From positions 49,508,012-49,572,011 of the forward strand of contig OU342630.1 of assembly GCA_910589415.1 (NCBI GenBank): a stretch of DNA of 64,000 nucleotides. The letters run 5' to 3'. The position numbers were made by a program, and so were the translations under genes. The stretch is from Malachius bipustulatus (Eukaryota; Arthropoda; Insecta; Coleoptera; Melyridae). The notes below the pieces were generated by a model that saw only the letters and a list, made by a program, of their open reading frames with translations, was not told where the DNA came from and made no database searches. The stretch's first letter is position 1. Every line of letters begins with the position of its first letter. This document shows, piece after piece, positions 48,168-59,740 of the stretch.

Positions 48168-48666
48168 ATGGTAAAGGGTAGTTTAGCCATCTTGATGTGG
48201 TCAGGCTTCCTGCTGTTGTTAGAGGATGTGATTGGTTCTTGGGAAAAAATAGTCCATCAGTTTTGTTACACAATAATCATGTTTTAGGGCGAGATTCCCT
48301 AAATATAATTATTTAGTTTCATAGTTTCTTTTGGTTTAAATAAGAACTTATTGCAAATTAAAATCGTTATGGTAATGCTTTTTCAAAATTGATATCCAAT
48401 ACGAACGATTCGGTCCAGACACTTTGATTGTTGTGACACTCCCCCCCCCCCTCCCCCCTTCCTCCCAACCAGTTGTATTTTTATTTTTTCCTAGCTTTTT
48501 ATTATTTTTTTTACTTTACAGAGCTGTAGGGGAAATTCTTAGCTGCGTTTAAATTACATTAGCAGCAAAACTATATACTCTTATTGGTTTTGATTTTTGA
48601 TAGTTCGCTTGTAACAAAAACAAAGATCTCAATATAGCTACAATTTCAGATAAGTTTTTTTTTATA
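48168..48666. other. Probable 3' UTR and downstream flank
   Basis: No gene. It holds the C homopolymer tract at 48440-48467. The polyadenylation site is not evident. Confidence 0.45.
48440..48467. repeat. C-rich homopolymer tract
   Basis: Runs of C interrupted by single T bases. Such tracts are prone to sequencing error. Confidence 0.8.
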
Positions 48667-49535
48667 CAGGGTGTCGCATTTAAGATGAAGACACCCCCAT
48701 ATTTTAGTTATTTAAATGAATACAGATTTGAAAATTCGCACAGCCATAAGTGGTGATGGGTCGTATTTTTTAAGATACTTAACCGAATTCAGAATTTTAA
48801 GCTCAGCCTACTACGAATAATTGACAATTAAATAGGGCCGATTCTCAATATTTTGTTTCGCGTTAGAGATATCGAAAAAAAGTTATTAGAAAAAGTTGTT
48901 CAGAATATTTTTTTATGCCCATATACCAATTTTCATGACAAAATTCGTATTTTTAATTTAATTATTAATTTAATTTAATATTAATTTAATTACGTATTAA
49001 TTATTTAATTTTTAATTCGCATTATCACCAAACAACCGAATTATTTCGATTTTTTCGCGTAAAGTTAAGGGCATTTTGATTCTCTGATCAGTATATAATT
49101 CTCTAATTTGCACACTCTAATTTGCACAATAAACTTCAAACTGACTAGTATTTGACTATTCTGTCAATTTTATTATTTTCCATGGCAGGCTAGTTATCAA
49201 ATTAATAAATACACTTAATTTTGAATTATAGACCAAAATATCGAAAAAATTCAAAATGCGAATATTGTCATGAAAATTGGTATATGGGCATAAAAAAATA
49301 TTCTGAACAACTTTTTCCAATAACTTTTTTTCGATATCTCTAACGCGAAACAAAATATTGAGAATCGGCCCTATTTGTCAATTATTCGTAGTAGGCTGAG
49401 CTTAAAATTCTGAATTCGGTTAAGTATCTTAAAAAATAGGACCCATCACCACTTATGACTGTGCGAATTTTCAAATCTGTATTCATTTAAATAACTAAAA
49501 TATGGGGGTGTCTTCATCTTAAATGCTACACCCTC
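48667..49535. mobile_element. TA-flanked foldback element (about 0.87 kb)
   Basis: Left end TA then CAGGGTGTCGCATTTAAGAT; right end is the inverted copy ATCTTAAATGCTACACCCTC then TA. The arms are nearly complementary for several hundred bases (for example AACCGAATTCAGAATTTTAA near 48781 against TTAAAATTCTGAATTCGGTT near 49402). No coding content. Confidence 0.88.
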
Positions 49536-51220
49536 TATAGCACCCAAGAATTATTATAATTTTAATGAGTTTGTAAACTAATCGATCAATCATATCCTCT
49601 GTCAGAAGAAGTAATCAATGTAAAGAAAAAAGTAGCTAAGTACTAAATTGAAAATTTTGCAACTCTCTTTGCAATGTCCCTTCTTCTTACACAGGGATAC
49701 ATGTACATTGTACACAATAAATAAAAGTATATGTCATCAATTATTATTGTAACGAATGATGCAATAACACGTTTGATGAGCCTAAAGTCTCATGCGCGTG
49801 TCTTTCAATTTGGTAACTTTAGACAACATTCTAAACCACGACATGAAAGGAAACCGCAATAGAATATACGACATTTAACAAATTCTCTGCCAACAAAAAA
49901 GTGGCACTAATGAAGAACATTTTTGTTAAAAAAAACTCTCGATGTGTCAATAATCCCACTTGGTCCCAATACTTGTCTATACTCTACTCTTAATGTTTTT
50001 GTGCATTATCATTACCGTTATTGGTGAATTTGTAGATCATTCTCGTTATATTTGTCATTATTGTTGACATTAGTGTCTTTATTGAGACTTTTCTGATGAC
50101 ATGCCGGATTAGAAAAAGAGTGGCAGGACCACACATATTACTTGCAGAATGTTCTCCATTGAGAAGTTAGAGAAATGAATAATAATTGTATTTTAGAGAT
50201 GGAATTTTAATGAAAGATTCTTTTTATGAGTATGTATTATAGGTAATTTTATGGTCATGTTCTTGTCCATCCATAGATTTTAGAACAACTGAGAAATATT
50301 TTATTACCTAAATCTATCTATGGAATCTCTGTCCATCTGTATTACATCTTTCATCTATAATTAATTAAAGTCGTGGAAAATGAGTATAAAATCGTATTTG
50401 TAAAAAATGTTAATACGTATCTTTTTATCTTGAATTTTTAACTTGTGGTTTATTGGGGTTTAGGTTCTTGGTTAAAAATATTATTTTTTTATCGATCTAT
50501 CCAAGCTTTTTATGAATTCGCCCGGTATGGGATGACCTATTTGGTAGAAATTCAACCTACTAACAAAAAAACTTTAAAAAAAAATACATATTGTTCAATA
50601 ATTATTATTGTACAGTCGAAATTATCGTGGTAATCATATAACCCTGCTCTAAAAACGACCATTCTTCCCCTACGCCACATCTAACAATACCATTAAGGCC
50701 ATCTTTTGTACACAAATTGAAATAAACATGTAAAAAAAATTGAATTATTTTTGTAACGTCCAAGATGCTAGAGAAAATTTGAGTTCAGAAACATTTCAAT
50801 ATAATTATTTTTGATATGAAGACTTATGATGATTTTCCACGACTTTTGAGTACCTACTTCGGTAAAACTATCTTCCAAGTTTATTTTAAATCTTTAGTTA
50901 GATACCGATCTGTTGTAAATAAATCACCGAATTCTTATAAGAGCTCTGTTATACATAGAAGAGAATTTCTAGAGTTAATAATTTATTAAAAACTGTAAAT
51001 TTTGTAAATATGAATAATAATAATTAAAAACATATCATCCCCTTGTAGCCAATTGGATTTTTTTGTAAAAAGGTTGCTCAAATTTGAGGATGTCAATCAA
51101 ATGTGCACATATAAATTGTTTTCTGAGTAAATTTAGTTTAAGTACTTACAATAGTGTTTTGTAAAAATTAATAAATAAATAAGTTGTTATAACTTTATGG
51201 TTTTTATTCCTACTGTAAGT
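49536..51220. other. Intergenic sequence, no recognised feature
   Basis: Very AT-rich. Open frames are short and unconvincing. Confidence 0.5.
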
Positions 51221-53225
51221 AGGTAGGTACTCTCTGTACACTGAGAGTTGTCCGTTGTCATGCCGCACTGATTCTGACTAAACAATTTCATTTAATTCGA
51301 TTTGAATCGTACACTTATTTCTAAGTCGAACCAGATGTGGTATCGCAGTTCGTGTCAGTGGCGTTACAAATATATTATTTCGACAAGTTATTGACGAAGT
51401 AGAGCCTTGCAACTTTTTGATAACAAATATATATAATGCAAGTAAATAAGAATGATAATAATTATTATTGTTATCATCATGATAGAAATATCATGTCACC
51501 TACCTGCTGGTTGCCGTTTAAAAGAAAGAATAACACCTCCGTTTTCTTATTTGCAAGTAAAATATTCCAGCAATTTTACCACAAGACCACGTACTAGGGA
51601 GTTCAATCGTTTCCCAGGCAAAACAAGGAAATAGATTTTTAGGCATTCGCGAAATTAAGTTAATCATAGTTTATCACACCGTACAATATAACACAGGTAA
51701 TTCTGCTAATTTCGTATTAAAAATGTTTCAAATCACAACAAAAACCTTATTTAGTATATTTAGCGCTGACACTGACACTACTGATAGTAGCGACGACAAT
51801 CTTATCGTAATATCGTATCAATCTAAGCGTATACAGGGTGTCCCAATATTCCATGGACATGGAGCAACCACAGATTACTGAGGTAAAAAAAAGTCGCTCG
51901 GACCAAACTTATCTCTATACCAAAATGCTTCGTTTGTCCGCTAGAGGGCTTCAAAGTCTTTTGAAAATTTTAGTTTTTTTTGAAATAGCTCAAGATCGGC
52001 TGATTCCAATTCGATAAAATTTGGTAGGTAAATTTCTTATTAAAAGTACTAATTTCTGATGTACATGATAATTTGACGGAAACCCGGGAAGGGGTGAAAC
52101 TACCCCTACCCTCCATTAAAATCGATCGTAATTGTTGATAGGGTAGCAGGAACGCTGTACATGTTTTTTTGTTTGAAAGATACCTAGTTTTAGCCCATTT
52201 TTGGTCTCCTACAAAAATCTGTATCTTTCCGAGGTGCTATGTGATAAAATAAATTAGTCGATGATAACTAAATTTTTATTTCATTCTTTTAATTTGGAAT
52301 CAAATTTTCAATTGTCAGGTGATTATTTGATCTAATTTCATAAAAGATGCTCGATGTGGGCGTCGGTTTGGACCCTAGAAAGTTCCATCCTGCGCAAAAA
52401 AATGATTTTAACTTTTCTTGGAACCTCGTCGTTTTGCAAACTGTTTACTGCGTTTGAAAAAAACCGTTTTCAAACACCTGAAAAAAAACCGCACCATACT
52501 AAACATCTTCTATGAGATTAAATCAAATAATCACCTGACAATTGAAAATTTGGTTTCAAATTAAAAGAATGAAATAAAATTTTGATTAGGTACCATCGAC
52601 TAATTTATTTTGTCACATAGCACCTCGGAGAGATACAAATTTTTGTAAGAGACCAAAAATGGGCTAAAACGATGTATCTTTCAAACAAAAAAACATGAAC
52701 AGTGTTCCTGCTGCCCTATCAACAATTACGACGATTTTAATGGAGGGTAGGGGTAGTTTCACCCCTTCCCGGGTTTCCGTCAAATTATCATGTACATCAG
52801 AAATTAGTACTTTTAATAAGAAATTTACCTACCAAATTTCATCGAATTGGAATCAGCCGACTTTGAGCTATTTCAAAAAAACTAAAATTTTCAAAAGACT
52901 TTGAAGCCCTCTAACGGACAAACGAAGCATTTTGGAATAGAGATAAGTTTGGTCCGAGCGACTTTTTTTTACTTCAGTAATCTGTGGTTGCTCCATGTCC
53001 ATGGAATTTTGGGACATCCTGTATATCAAGACGCGAGTCGATACTTCCGTCTCACTCTCGCTCATCTTTTTAGAATTGCTGACGATTCAAACGTATTTCT
53101 GACAATACGTCCCATTTTAACTCGATTGACTATGCAATGCAATAGAAGGAGTAAGAAACATAACGAGATGATGTATTCTTAGTTCTCACAACAGACAACT
53201 CTCAGTGTACAGACTTTACCTACCT
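51221..53225. mobile_element. Outer inverted-repeat DNA element containing a nested foldback
   Basis: Terminal inverted repeats of about 38 bp: AGGTAGGTACTCTCTGTACA... at 51221-51258 and its inverse at 53188-53225, sharing CTGTACACTGAGAGTTGTC. Interior flanks are not complementary to each other, so this is a TIR element rather than a foldback. Without the nested element it would be about 0.8 kb. Confidence 0.7.
51834..53021. mobile_element. TA-flanked foldback element nested in the 51.2-53.2 kb element
   Basis: TA then CAGGGTGTCCCAATATTCCA on the left; TGGAATTTTGGGACATCCTG then TA on the right. The arms are complementary over at least 450 bp each (for example GAAACCCGGGAAGGGGTGAA near 52079 and its inverse near 52763). 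Confidence 0.9.
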
Positions 53226-53683
53226 GCTATCCGTGCTATTTTTGAAAAAAAAACTGCTTGTTTCCTGACCACTTCTTTCTTCTCTGTCATTTCCTTTTTT
53301 TATTCTTCTCCTTCATACCCTTCAACTGATTACTTTTTATAATCATATACCATTAATTCTTTAGACTCTAGCTGGTCCATTATCCTGACTTTCTATCTCA
53401 ACCAATACCTTCCTCTTCAGATTTCATATACAACTTCTTAACTTATCCATCCTAAAAGCCAATCGAAATATTACTTATTAGTTTTCGAAAAATAACAGTT
53501 TTATGACTCTCGGTAAATATAAATCACTCTGTATATTTGATTATATCGCGCAAGTATAATAGTGGATTATTCTTTATCTCAGAAAACTTACAAAGGGAAA
53601 TATTCGTTTTGGTTTAAGCAGAATAAAAAATTATTCAAAAATAACAGACAGAAAAAACAGATTTTCATTTTCTCAATATAAAT
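53226..53683. other. Intergenic sequence, no recognised feature
   Basis: AT-rich with T/C-rich runs. Nothing recognised. Confidence 0.5.
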
Positions 53684-53964
53684 GGTGTTTCAATAAGAGC
53701 GCAAGATTTGAATTGCGCGCCATGTTTGACAGTCATAATGTCACATAGTGTTGACGTGACAGATCGAAATTAGACAGATGGGAGTTAGTAAAGATGGAGC
53801 ATTACACGGTAGAACAACGCATCCTGATTGTCAAAAATTATTATCAAAATGGTGAAAGTTTAATTGCTACTCGGAATTTAACAAGATATTAGTCTCATTA
53901 GCAAAGAGTTTTCCTTCTTCTGTCGATTGCATATCTTACGATTTTTTTAAGTTAGTACCACCGC

Positions 53965-56900
53965 CAGTGGCGTAGCTACAGTACCGCAAAACCCCGCGGC
54001 CGCGAGGGGGCCCGACGTCAAGGGGGCCCTGAGCTCTGGACCCCGGCTTGGCCCACAAAAGAGCCCCAAATCAAAAAATCAAATAAGTATTACTCTTAAG
54101 CATATTTAAACTGACAACTGACGACATTAATAATTATATTACGAAATTGAGAAACAACAATAAATAATAAATAAAGCTTAAAATTATGCCAGTAATGACG
54201 AATACAGTACATTTCTAATATAACCCTCCCATCTTCAACAGTAATACGAAACCAATCATAAAATTTAAACCTGTTCCCGATTAAGGACAAGGGTGCATAG
54301 CAAACAAAAAACAAAGTAATAAAAATAGCTATTAAATAGACTGAAAGATGATGGTAAAGTGTCTAACATTTTGGCGGCGGGCGGCGCAGACAAACAGGTG
54401 GTTCATTCACAAAGTTCGAACACCCAGGAATTCATATAATATCTATATCTGATGTAATTATTTTTTGTAAAAAAATTAAACTCTTGAAAAAATTGCATAA
54501 ATACTATTGCAAATTATTATTGCATTAAAGTAAAAGTATTGCATTTATTATAAAAAAACTAATTGATACAATAAAAAGTTATCTCAATTACATTATCATT
54601 GATAATCATTTTCGCAATTTATTGAAAATTAATAATTAATAATGTGAAACTATTCGGTCCTTGGAAAGCGTAGAAGAGAATTTTTCTATATAATTGTTCG
54701 GGGATTGGGGCTACTCAGAACTGTAATCAAACTCATTTTCGGCACTTGTTTTATCATAATTTTTTTTAATTATACTTATTATTCTGAATCATTTTCGAAA
54801 TTGTCAATGATTGGAGTATGTATCGATGTCTCGCTAAAGTGGAACAGATTTTCTGTAGCACTTTTCGGACACTACCCGGAGCCCGGAGCTCTAAAGAATT
54901 AATTTCTACTTAGAAAAAACCTCTTGCGCTTAAAAAACTTTCACCTAATAAGGTACACTTTATTAATATTATTTTATTCCTCAAAATATCACAATTTTTT
55001 TTTTCTGAACATTAAAGTTAACGAACTTTTTACAAACATGAAACATCAAACATCAAACAATATAAATATTTAAAAAAAATAAAATAGTAAAAAAAATTTT
55101 TAATTAGATTTAGTTAATTTTTTTTATTTTTTTTATTTTAATTTTAATTCTTATTAAATACAATTATTAATTTAAGACTATACATAAGTAATGTGGCAAA
55201 AATATTTGAAGTCGTTTTCAAGAAATAAATAAATAAATTCACAAATAATCTATTCTGGCATGACTAGATTTCTTATGATGGGATCACAAAGGGCAGTAAA
55301 TTTCTTAAAAATATCAACATTTGTTGATTTTATTGCTACTTTGTTATATTTTTCTTAAAGTTTCACAACTGCCGATGAACCGAATTTGCTACTTTGCCAG
55401 TTTAGTTGATCTTCGTCTGTACGGAACGTACAGTCTGTGTTTACAGTTTACAAACGGCTTTTTTTATACATTTTAAATTATTTTCTATATTATTTTTATT
55501 ATACATTTTAAAGTTTATTTTTTGTTATTTACATAGTAACTATACAGGGTGTATCTAAATAACACCGAAAAAATTTAGGGGAGGATTCTTTGATAAAAAA
55601 TAAACAAAAAATTTCCTATTAACGTGTGTCTGGATATGCACCCTTTTTGAGATACAGGGTGTCAAAAAAAGATTGTTTTTCTAGTTTTTTGAAGATGTCT
55701 CGGGAACCGTATAAGACACAGAATTCAGATTTTGTACAGATCTTATCATTGATATTAGCAACTATTTTAATGCTAACTACCTTTTTTAAGTATGCCAGTG
55801 CCGGAGATTTTTAGGGTTGGGGGATTTTTTTGCCCCTAATATCTACGACACTGGGCAAATTGATATTTTAAAAGCACACTTTTAACCGTCAATGTTTTCT
55901 ACACAAAAAGATACTCTTGGTTATAACTGCTAACGTGAGCCATTTTCGAGAAAAACGGGCATTTCCGATGAAAAACTCGCTTTGAATGTTTCAAGACAAG
56001 TGTCGAAAAATTAAGGGCAAAAAAACTTCGCTCATTTCTGAGATCTCCGCTATAATGACACATGAAAAAAACTTAGTATTAAAAAAGTAGCTATAAATAT
56101 CAATGATATGACATTTACAAAAGGTGAGTTTCATATCTCAAACGGTTCCCCAAATATCTTCAAAAAACTGGTAAAATAATATTTTTTTGATACCCTGTAT
56201 CTCAAAAAGGGTGCATTTCTAGACACACGTTTATACGAAATTTTTTGTTTATTTTTGACCAAAGAATCAGCTCTTAAATTTTCACGGTGTTATTTAGATA
56301 CACCCTGTATAGTGAAGTGGCTACTTCGTGCGCTTTTGTGTTGCGTTTTTTTTTTTTTTTTTGAAAAGACACTTAATTATTTGTGAAGAATCGTGAATAG
56401 TTAATTAATTATTGAGGTACATATTATGTATTTACTATAAATATTTATTCATGTGTCAAATTATTATATTCATATTACGACTTGATATTAATCTTACTTT
56501 TGTGCTTATAAATAAAATTATTTTAGCAATTATATAGTATCTAGCTATTCTATACCTTTTCAATGTCAAATTCAGAAACAGATACCTCTATTTCAGAAAA
56601 AGTTAATTCAAATTCAGAAAAAGTAAAATCAAATACACAAAAGGTAATTTCAAGACTTGCAATTTATTAGACTTGAAGCTCTCCCTGTGAATAAATTATC
56701 TATTATAAATGAAAAACGTTATTGTTATTCTTTAATGAATGCATTTATTATGCATAATATGCTTTTTATTTTTAAATTTTGATAATTTTTTCGGTGTGCT
56801 GTATGGTGTTTATTTACTGTGATGTATTAGTTATTTTGTAGGGCACCCCACAAAGGGCTCCTGGTGCGTTTCGTTTTTTTTTTATAAAAATCTTTAAAAA

Positions 56901-57242
56901 AAATAATACTTTCATCAAAGAACCTAACTCCTAATAAATTAAAAGACAAAAATTCTAAAAGCTAATATATTAGTAAGCTTGTAAAAAATTAGTACTTTTT
57001 CCTAAATCGGAATTACTTATTCTGAAATTTCCCTGAAAAAGGATCCCCCCCCGAACCCCCCTTTACTCTTCGGGGATACTCCATACCCCCCAAACCCCCC
57101 GGAGGTCCACCTTATTGATTATATACAATATGCTAATAAAATTTAATTTTTGAAATCACGAACCACCAATGAAGAAAACTTTAAGTGGGGGCCCGTCAAA
57201 AATATTTGGCGGGGGGGGCCCAAATCTGAAGCTACGCCACTG
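53965..57242. mobile_element. hAT-like non-autonomous element with 8-bp target duplication
   Basis: Ends CAGTGGCGTAGCTAC and GAAGCTACGCCACTG are inverted copies, flanked by a perfect 8-bp direct repeat ACCACCGC (53957-53964 and 57243-57250). Eight-base duplications and CAGTGGCGTA-type ends are characteristic of hAT elements. G/C-rich subterminal tracts (GGGGGCCC) occur at both ends. No transposase remains; MSNSETDTSISEKVNS near 56562 is a short frame that could be a leftover of one. Confidence 0.88.
55545..56307. mobile_element. TA-flanked foldback inside the hAT-like element
   Basis: TA then CAGGGTGTATCTAAATAACA on the left; TGTTATTTAGATACACCCTG then TA on the right. The arms carry inner mirrored copies of GAGATACAGGGTGTCAAAAA as well, so a second CAGGGTG motif sits inside each arm. 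Confidence 0.88.
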
Positions 57243-57557
57243 ACCACCGCAGCCTCTAGAGGGCGTTAGCTGGCATGTATAAGCAAATATATCGGGATTT
57301 TTATCGGCAAAATATCGGCAAAAAAACTTTAAATTTTTTTTAAAAGCCACTACTCGTAGTGATTTTTAAATGATGATTAAACTTTCACCATTTTGAAAAT
57401 AATTTTTGACAATCAGGACGCGTTTTTCGACCGTGTAATGCTGCATGTTTACTAACTCCCATCTGTCAACTTTCGATCTGTCACGTCATAATCATGCGAC
57501 ATTATGACTGTCAAACATGGCGCGCAATTCAAATCTTGCGCCCTTATTGAAACACCC

Positions 57558-57984
57558 TAATATTATAATGTCGATACCACTCGCACGCCACTGAATCTCT
57601 GTTCAGAGGTGTCTCATAGGAGTTCCTCCAATAATAAAAATCATTGAAACCCCATCAGGTTCTAGAAAAACGAATAAATCCTGCATAAATTTTAAAATTA
57701 TAGGGCCAAACGATCATTTAAAAAACTGTTTTTTTCATTAAATATGTAATATATTTTATTTAAATGTTAAAATTTGTATTTCACGCCAAGGCTTGCGCGC
57801 ATTGCGTTCACTTTATCAATTTATGAATGATTAGACCGGCAGCTAAAATTTTGTCATTCTACTACTGTACCTTAATAAAGGAAATGCGTATTTATATATA
57901 TCGACTTTTATTAATCCGGTTCAGTAATTGTTAGAATCAAAATTAGTTAATAATAATTTACAAAATTATTACAAAATAAAAAAA
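57558..57984. other. Intergenic sequence, no recognised feature
   Basis: AT-rich sequence between the nested element block and the tRNA-derived sequence. Nothing recognised. Confidence 0.5.
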
Positions 57985-58060
57985 AGTGACTCCCACAGCG
58001 GCCCTCGCACACACGACCTTTTGATTCGAAGTCAAGAGCTCTCATTATTTACACATTTAA
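57985..58060 (-). pseudogene. tRNA-derived sequence, arginine (TCG)-like anticodon arm
   Basis: On the minus strand GAGCTCTTGACTTCGAATCA forms an anticodon stem (CTTGA/TCAAA) with a seven-base loop CTTCGAA that would carry anticodon TCG. TGTGCGAGGGCC follows where the T arm and B box should be, but the stem is broken. The D arm is not recognisable. Probably a SINE head or tRNA pseudogene, not a functional gene. Confidence 0.45.
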
Positions 58061-58453
58061 AGGGAAGGACATAGCTGCGACTTACAAAAATTCAAATTAC
58101 AAAATTATCTACCCAAACTTTCAAGTTGCCCTCTCAAGTATATGGACAATTGTTTGCTACCTGAAAAGAGAAAAAATCACACGTGTTTCGCCGTTTCTCA
58201 AAACAGCAAGCAATTTTTCTGAAAAGAAAATTTAAAACACCGTAAACGAATATGCCAAAATTCGACTTTCTGTGTCAAGAGATATCCACAAAGTTATTTA
58301 TACTTAGCAAGAAAACAGCTTTTTTGAAACTGTGATAATTTTAAAATTACTATTTTTTGAAAAGTAAGCGACATTCGATTTGATTTGTTTAAAGTGTATC
58401 AATTTCAGCACACTTGATAATCTCCAAGCTCAAAAGCATATTTTTTCTTAATA
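58061..58453. other. Intergenic sequence
   Basis: Around 58250-58300 it shares a diverged block with the last LRR intron near 46700. Otherwise nothing seen. Confidence 0.4.
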
Positions 58454-58997
58454 CAAGGTGTCCAGGTATGAGTGTAAGAGCTACACGTGGCGACCTTCCT
58501 TGGACTATTTTGAGTAAAACATCTTAATACAATAATGCTCTAAACGTCTTCACGGTGCCACAGGAGGTCATCAAAGTTAGAAATTCTGGGTCACAAATAT
58601 GCATATTATTGAACTTCTGTTTCCTTTTGCAGTTACGGTTAACATTTTCAAAGACTTTTGCAAAGTCTTATTTCATTTAATTTTCGTAACAGTGCAATTT
58701 TTTAACATTTCTAAAAAAAATAAAAAATTAGGAAATGTTAAAAAAGTTAATAATTGCACTGTTACGAAAATTAAATGAAATAAGACTTTGCAAAAGTCTT
58801 TGAAAATGTTAACCGTAACTACAAAAGGAAACAGAAGTTCAATAATATGCATATTTGTGACCCAGAATTTCTAACTTTGATGACCTCGTGTGGCACCGTG
58901 AAGAGGTTTAGAGCATTATTGTATTAAGATTTTTTACTCAAAATAGTCCAAGGAAGGTCGCCACGTGTAGCTCTTACACTCATACCTGGACACCCTG
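58454..58997. mobile_element. TA-flanked foldback element, near-perfect palindrome (544 bp)
   Basis: TA then CAAGGTGTCCAGGTATGAGT on the left; ACTCATACCTGGACACCCTG then TA on the right. The arms are almost identical inverted copies up to a few-base centre near 58726. High arm identity suggests a young element or ongoing arm conversion. Confidence 0.92.
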
Positions 58998-59740
58998 TAT
59001 ATGTTTAAAAAAAAAATTCAAATTTGTGAATACTTTTTAAAATTTCATTGCATAGTAATACCTAGCGGCACCTGCTCACTTTGTATGTATGTGGTATTTT
59101 TGGCATTAGAACGCTCGGTTCATCAGCCACAGACTTTTAGCAGGTCAGACGCAAAACTTGACCTGACCTGACCAATTTTTGACAGATTTGGAGGAGTTAG
59201 GCTCGCACTTACAAAGGAAAATTACAACGTTTGATGAAGTGAAGATATATGCAATGGGTGATTTTTTTCCTTTTCCCTTTTTCTTTTTTATTTTTTTCCC
59301 CTAATTTTTTTCCTTTTCCTTTTTTTTCCTTTTTGTTCTTTTTTCCCTTCTTTTTTTTCTTAGGAAACCTGCTCACTTTGATTTAACTACGGAAGTTCCT
59401 AAATTCATCAGTAAAACCTGATGGAATCAATTGGTCATGTGATCATGGGAAAATGGGTTACTTTTTGGTGATTTTCCACGGAACAATGTGATGTGTCATT
59501 AGTCAAATTATTATAAAGGAACGAAAAAAAGGTCCCATTGATTAACCCGAGTATTACCCCAACCCCAACTAAAAGCTTTCAAAATTCAAATACTTTAAAG
59601 TATTAATTAATTTAAAAAATGCAACAAAAATACACATAATATAAGTTAAATAGGTACTTTATTAAATCTTTTATGATATCTAATTTTATTATTCAGATTT
59701 TAGTATAAAAAAAATATATAGGTAGCTTCATAGGAAGAGT
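58998..59740. other. Downstream flank of the PSMG2 gene
   Basis: Contains a pyrimidine-rich tract at about 59262-59362 (T/C runs) and the probable polyadenylation signal of the gene to its right. No gene. Confidence 0.55.
59685..59690 (-). terminator. Polyadenylation signal candidate for PSMG2
   Basis: TTTATT on the plus strand is AATAAA on the coding strand, about 50 bp after the stop codon. Confidence 0.55.

Larger units (their letters stand above)
53684..57557. mobile_element. Mariner-like foldback with a duplicated transposase start, carrying nested elements
   Basis: The arms at 53684-53880 and about 57375-57557 are inverted copies: GGTGTTTCAATAAGAGCGC on the left, GCGCCCTTATTGAAACACCC then TA on the right. 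Each arm, read inwards, holds an ATG followed by a frame beginning HYTVEQRILIVKNYYQNGES (left, from 53794) or a close variant (right, minus strand, from about 57450). This resembles the N-terminal helix-turn-helix (DUF4817-like) of mariner-type proteins. Neither frame continues to a catalytic domain. Without the hAT insertion the element would be roughly 0.6 kb. Confidence 0.75.
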
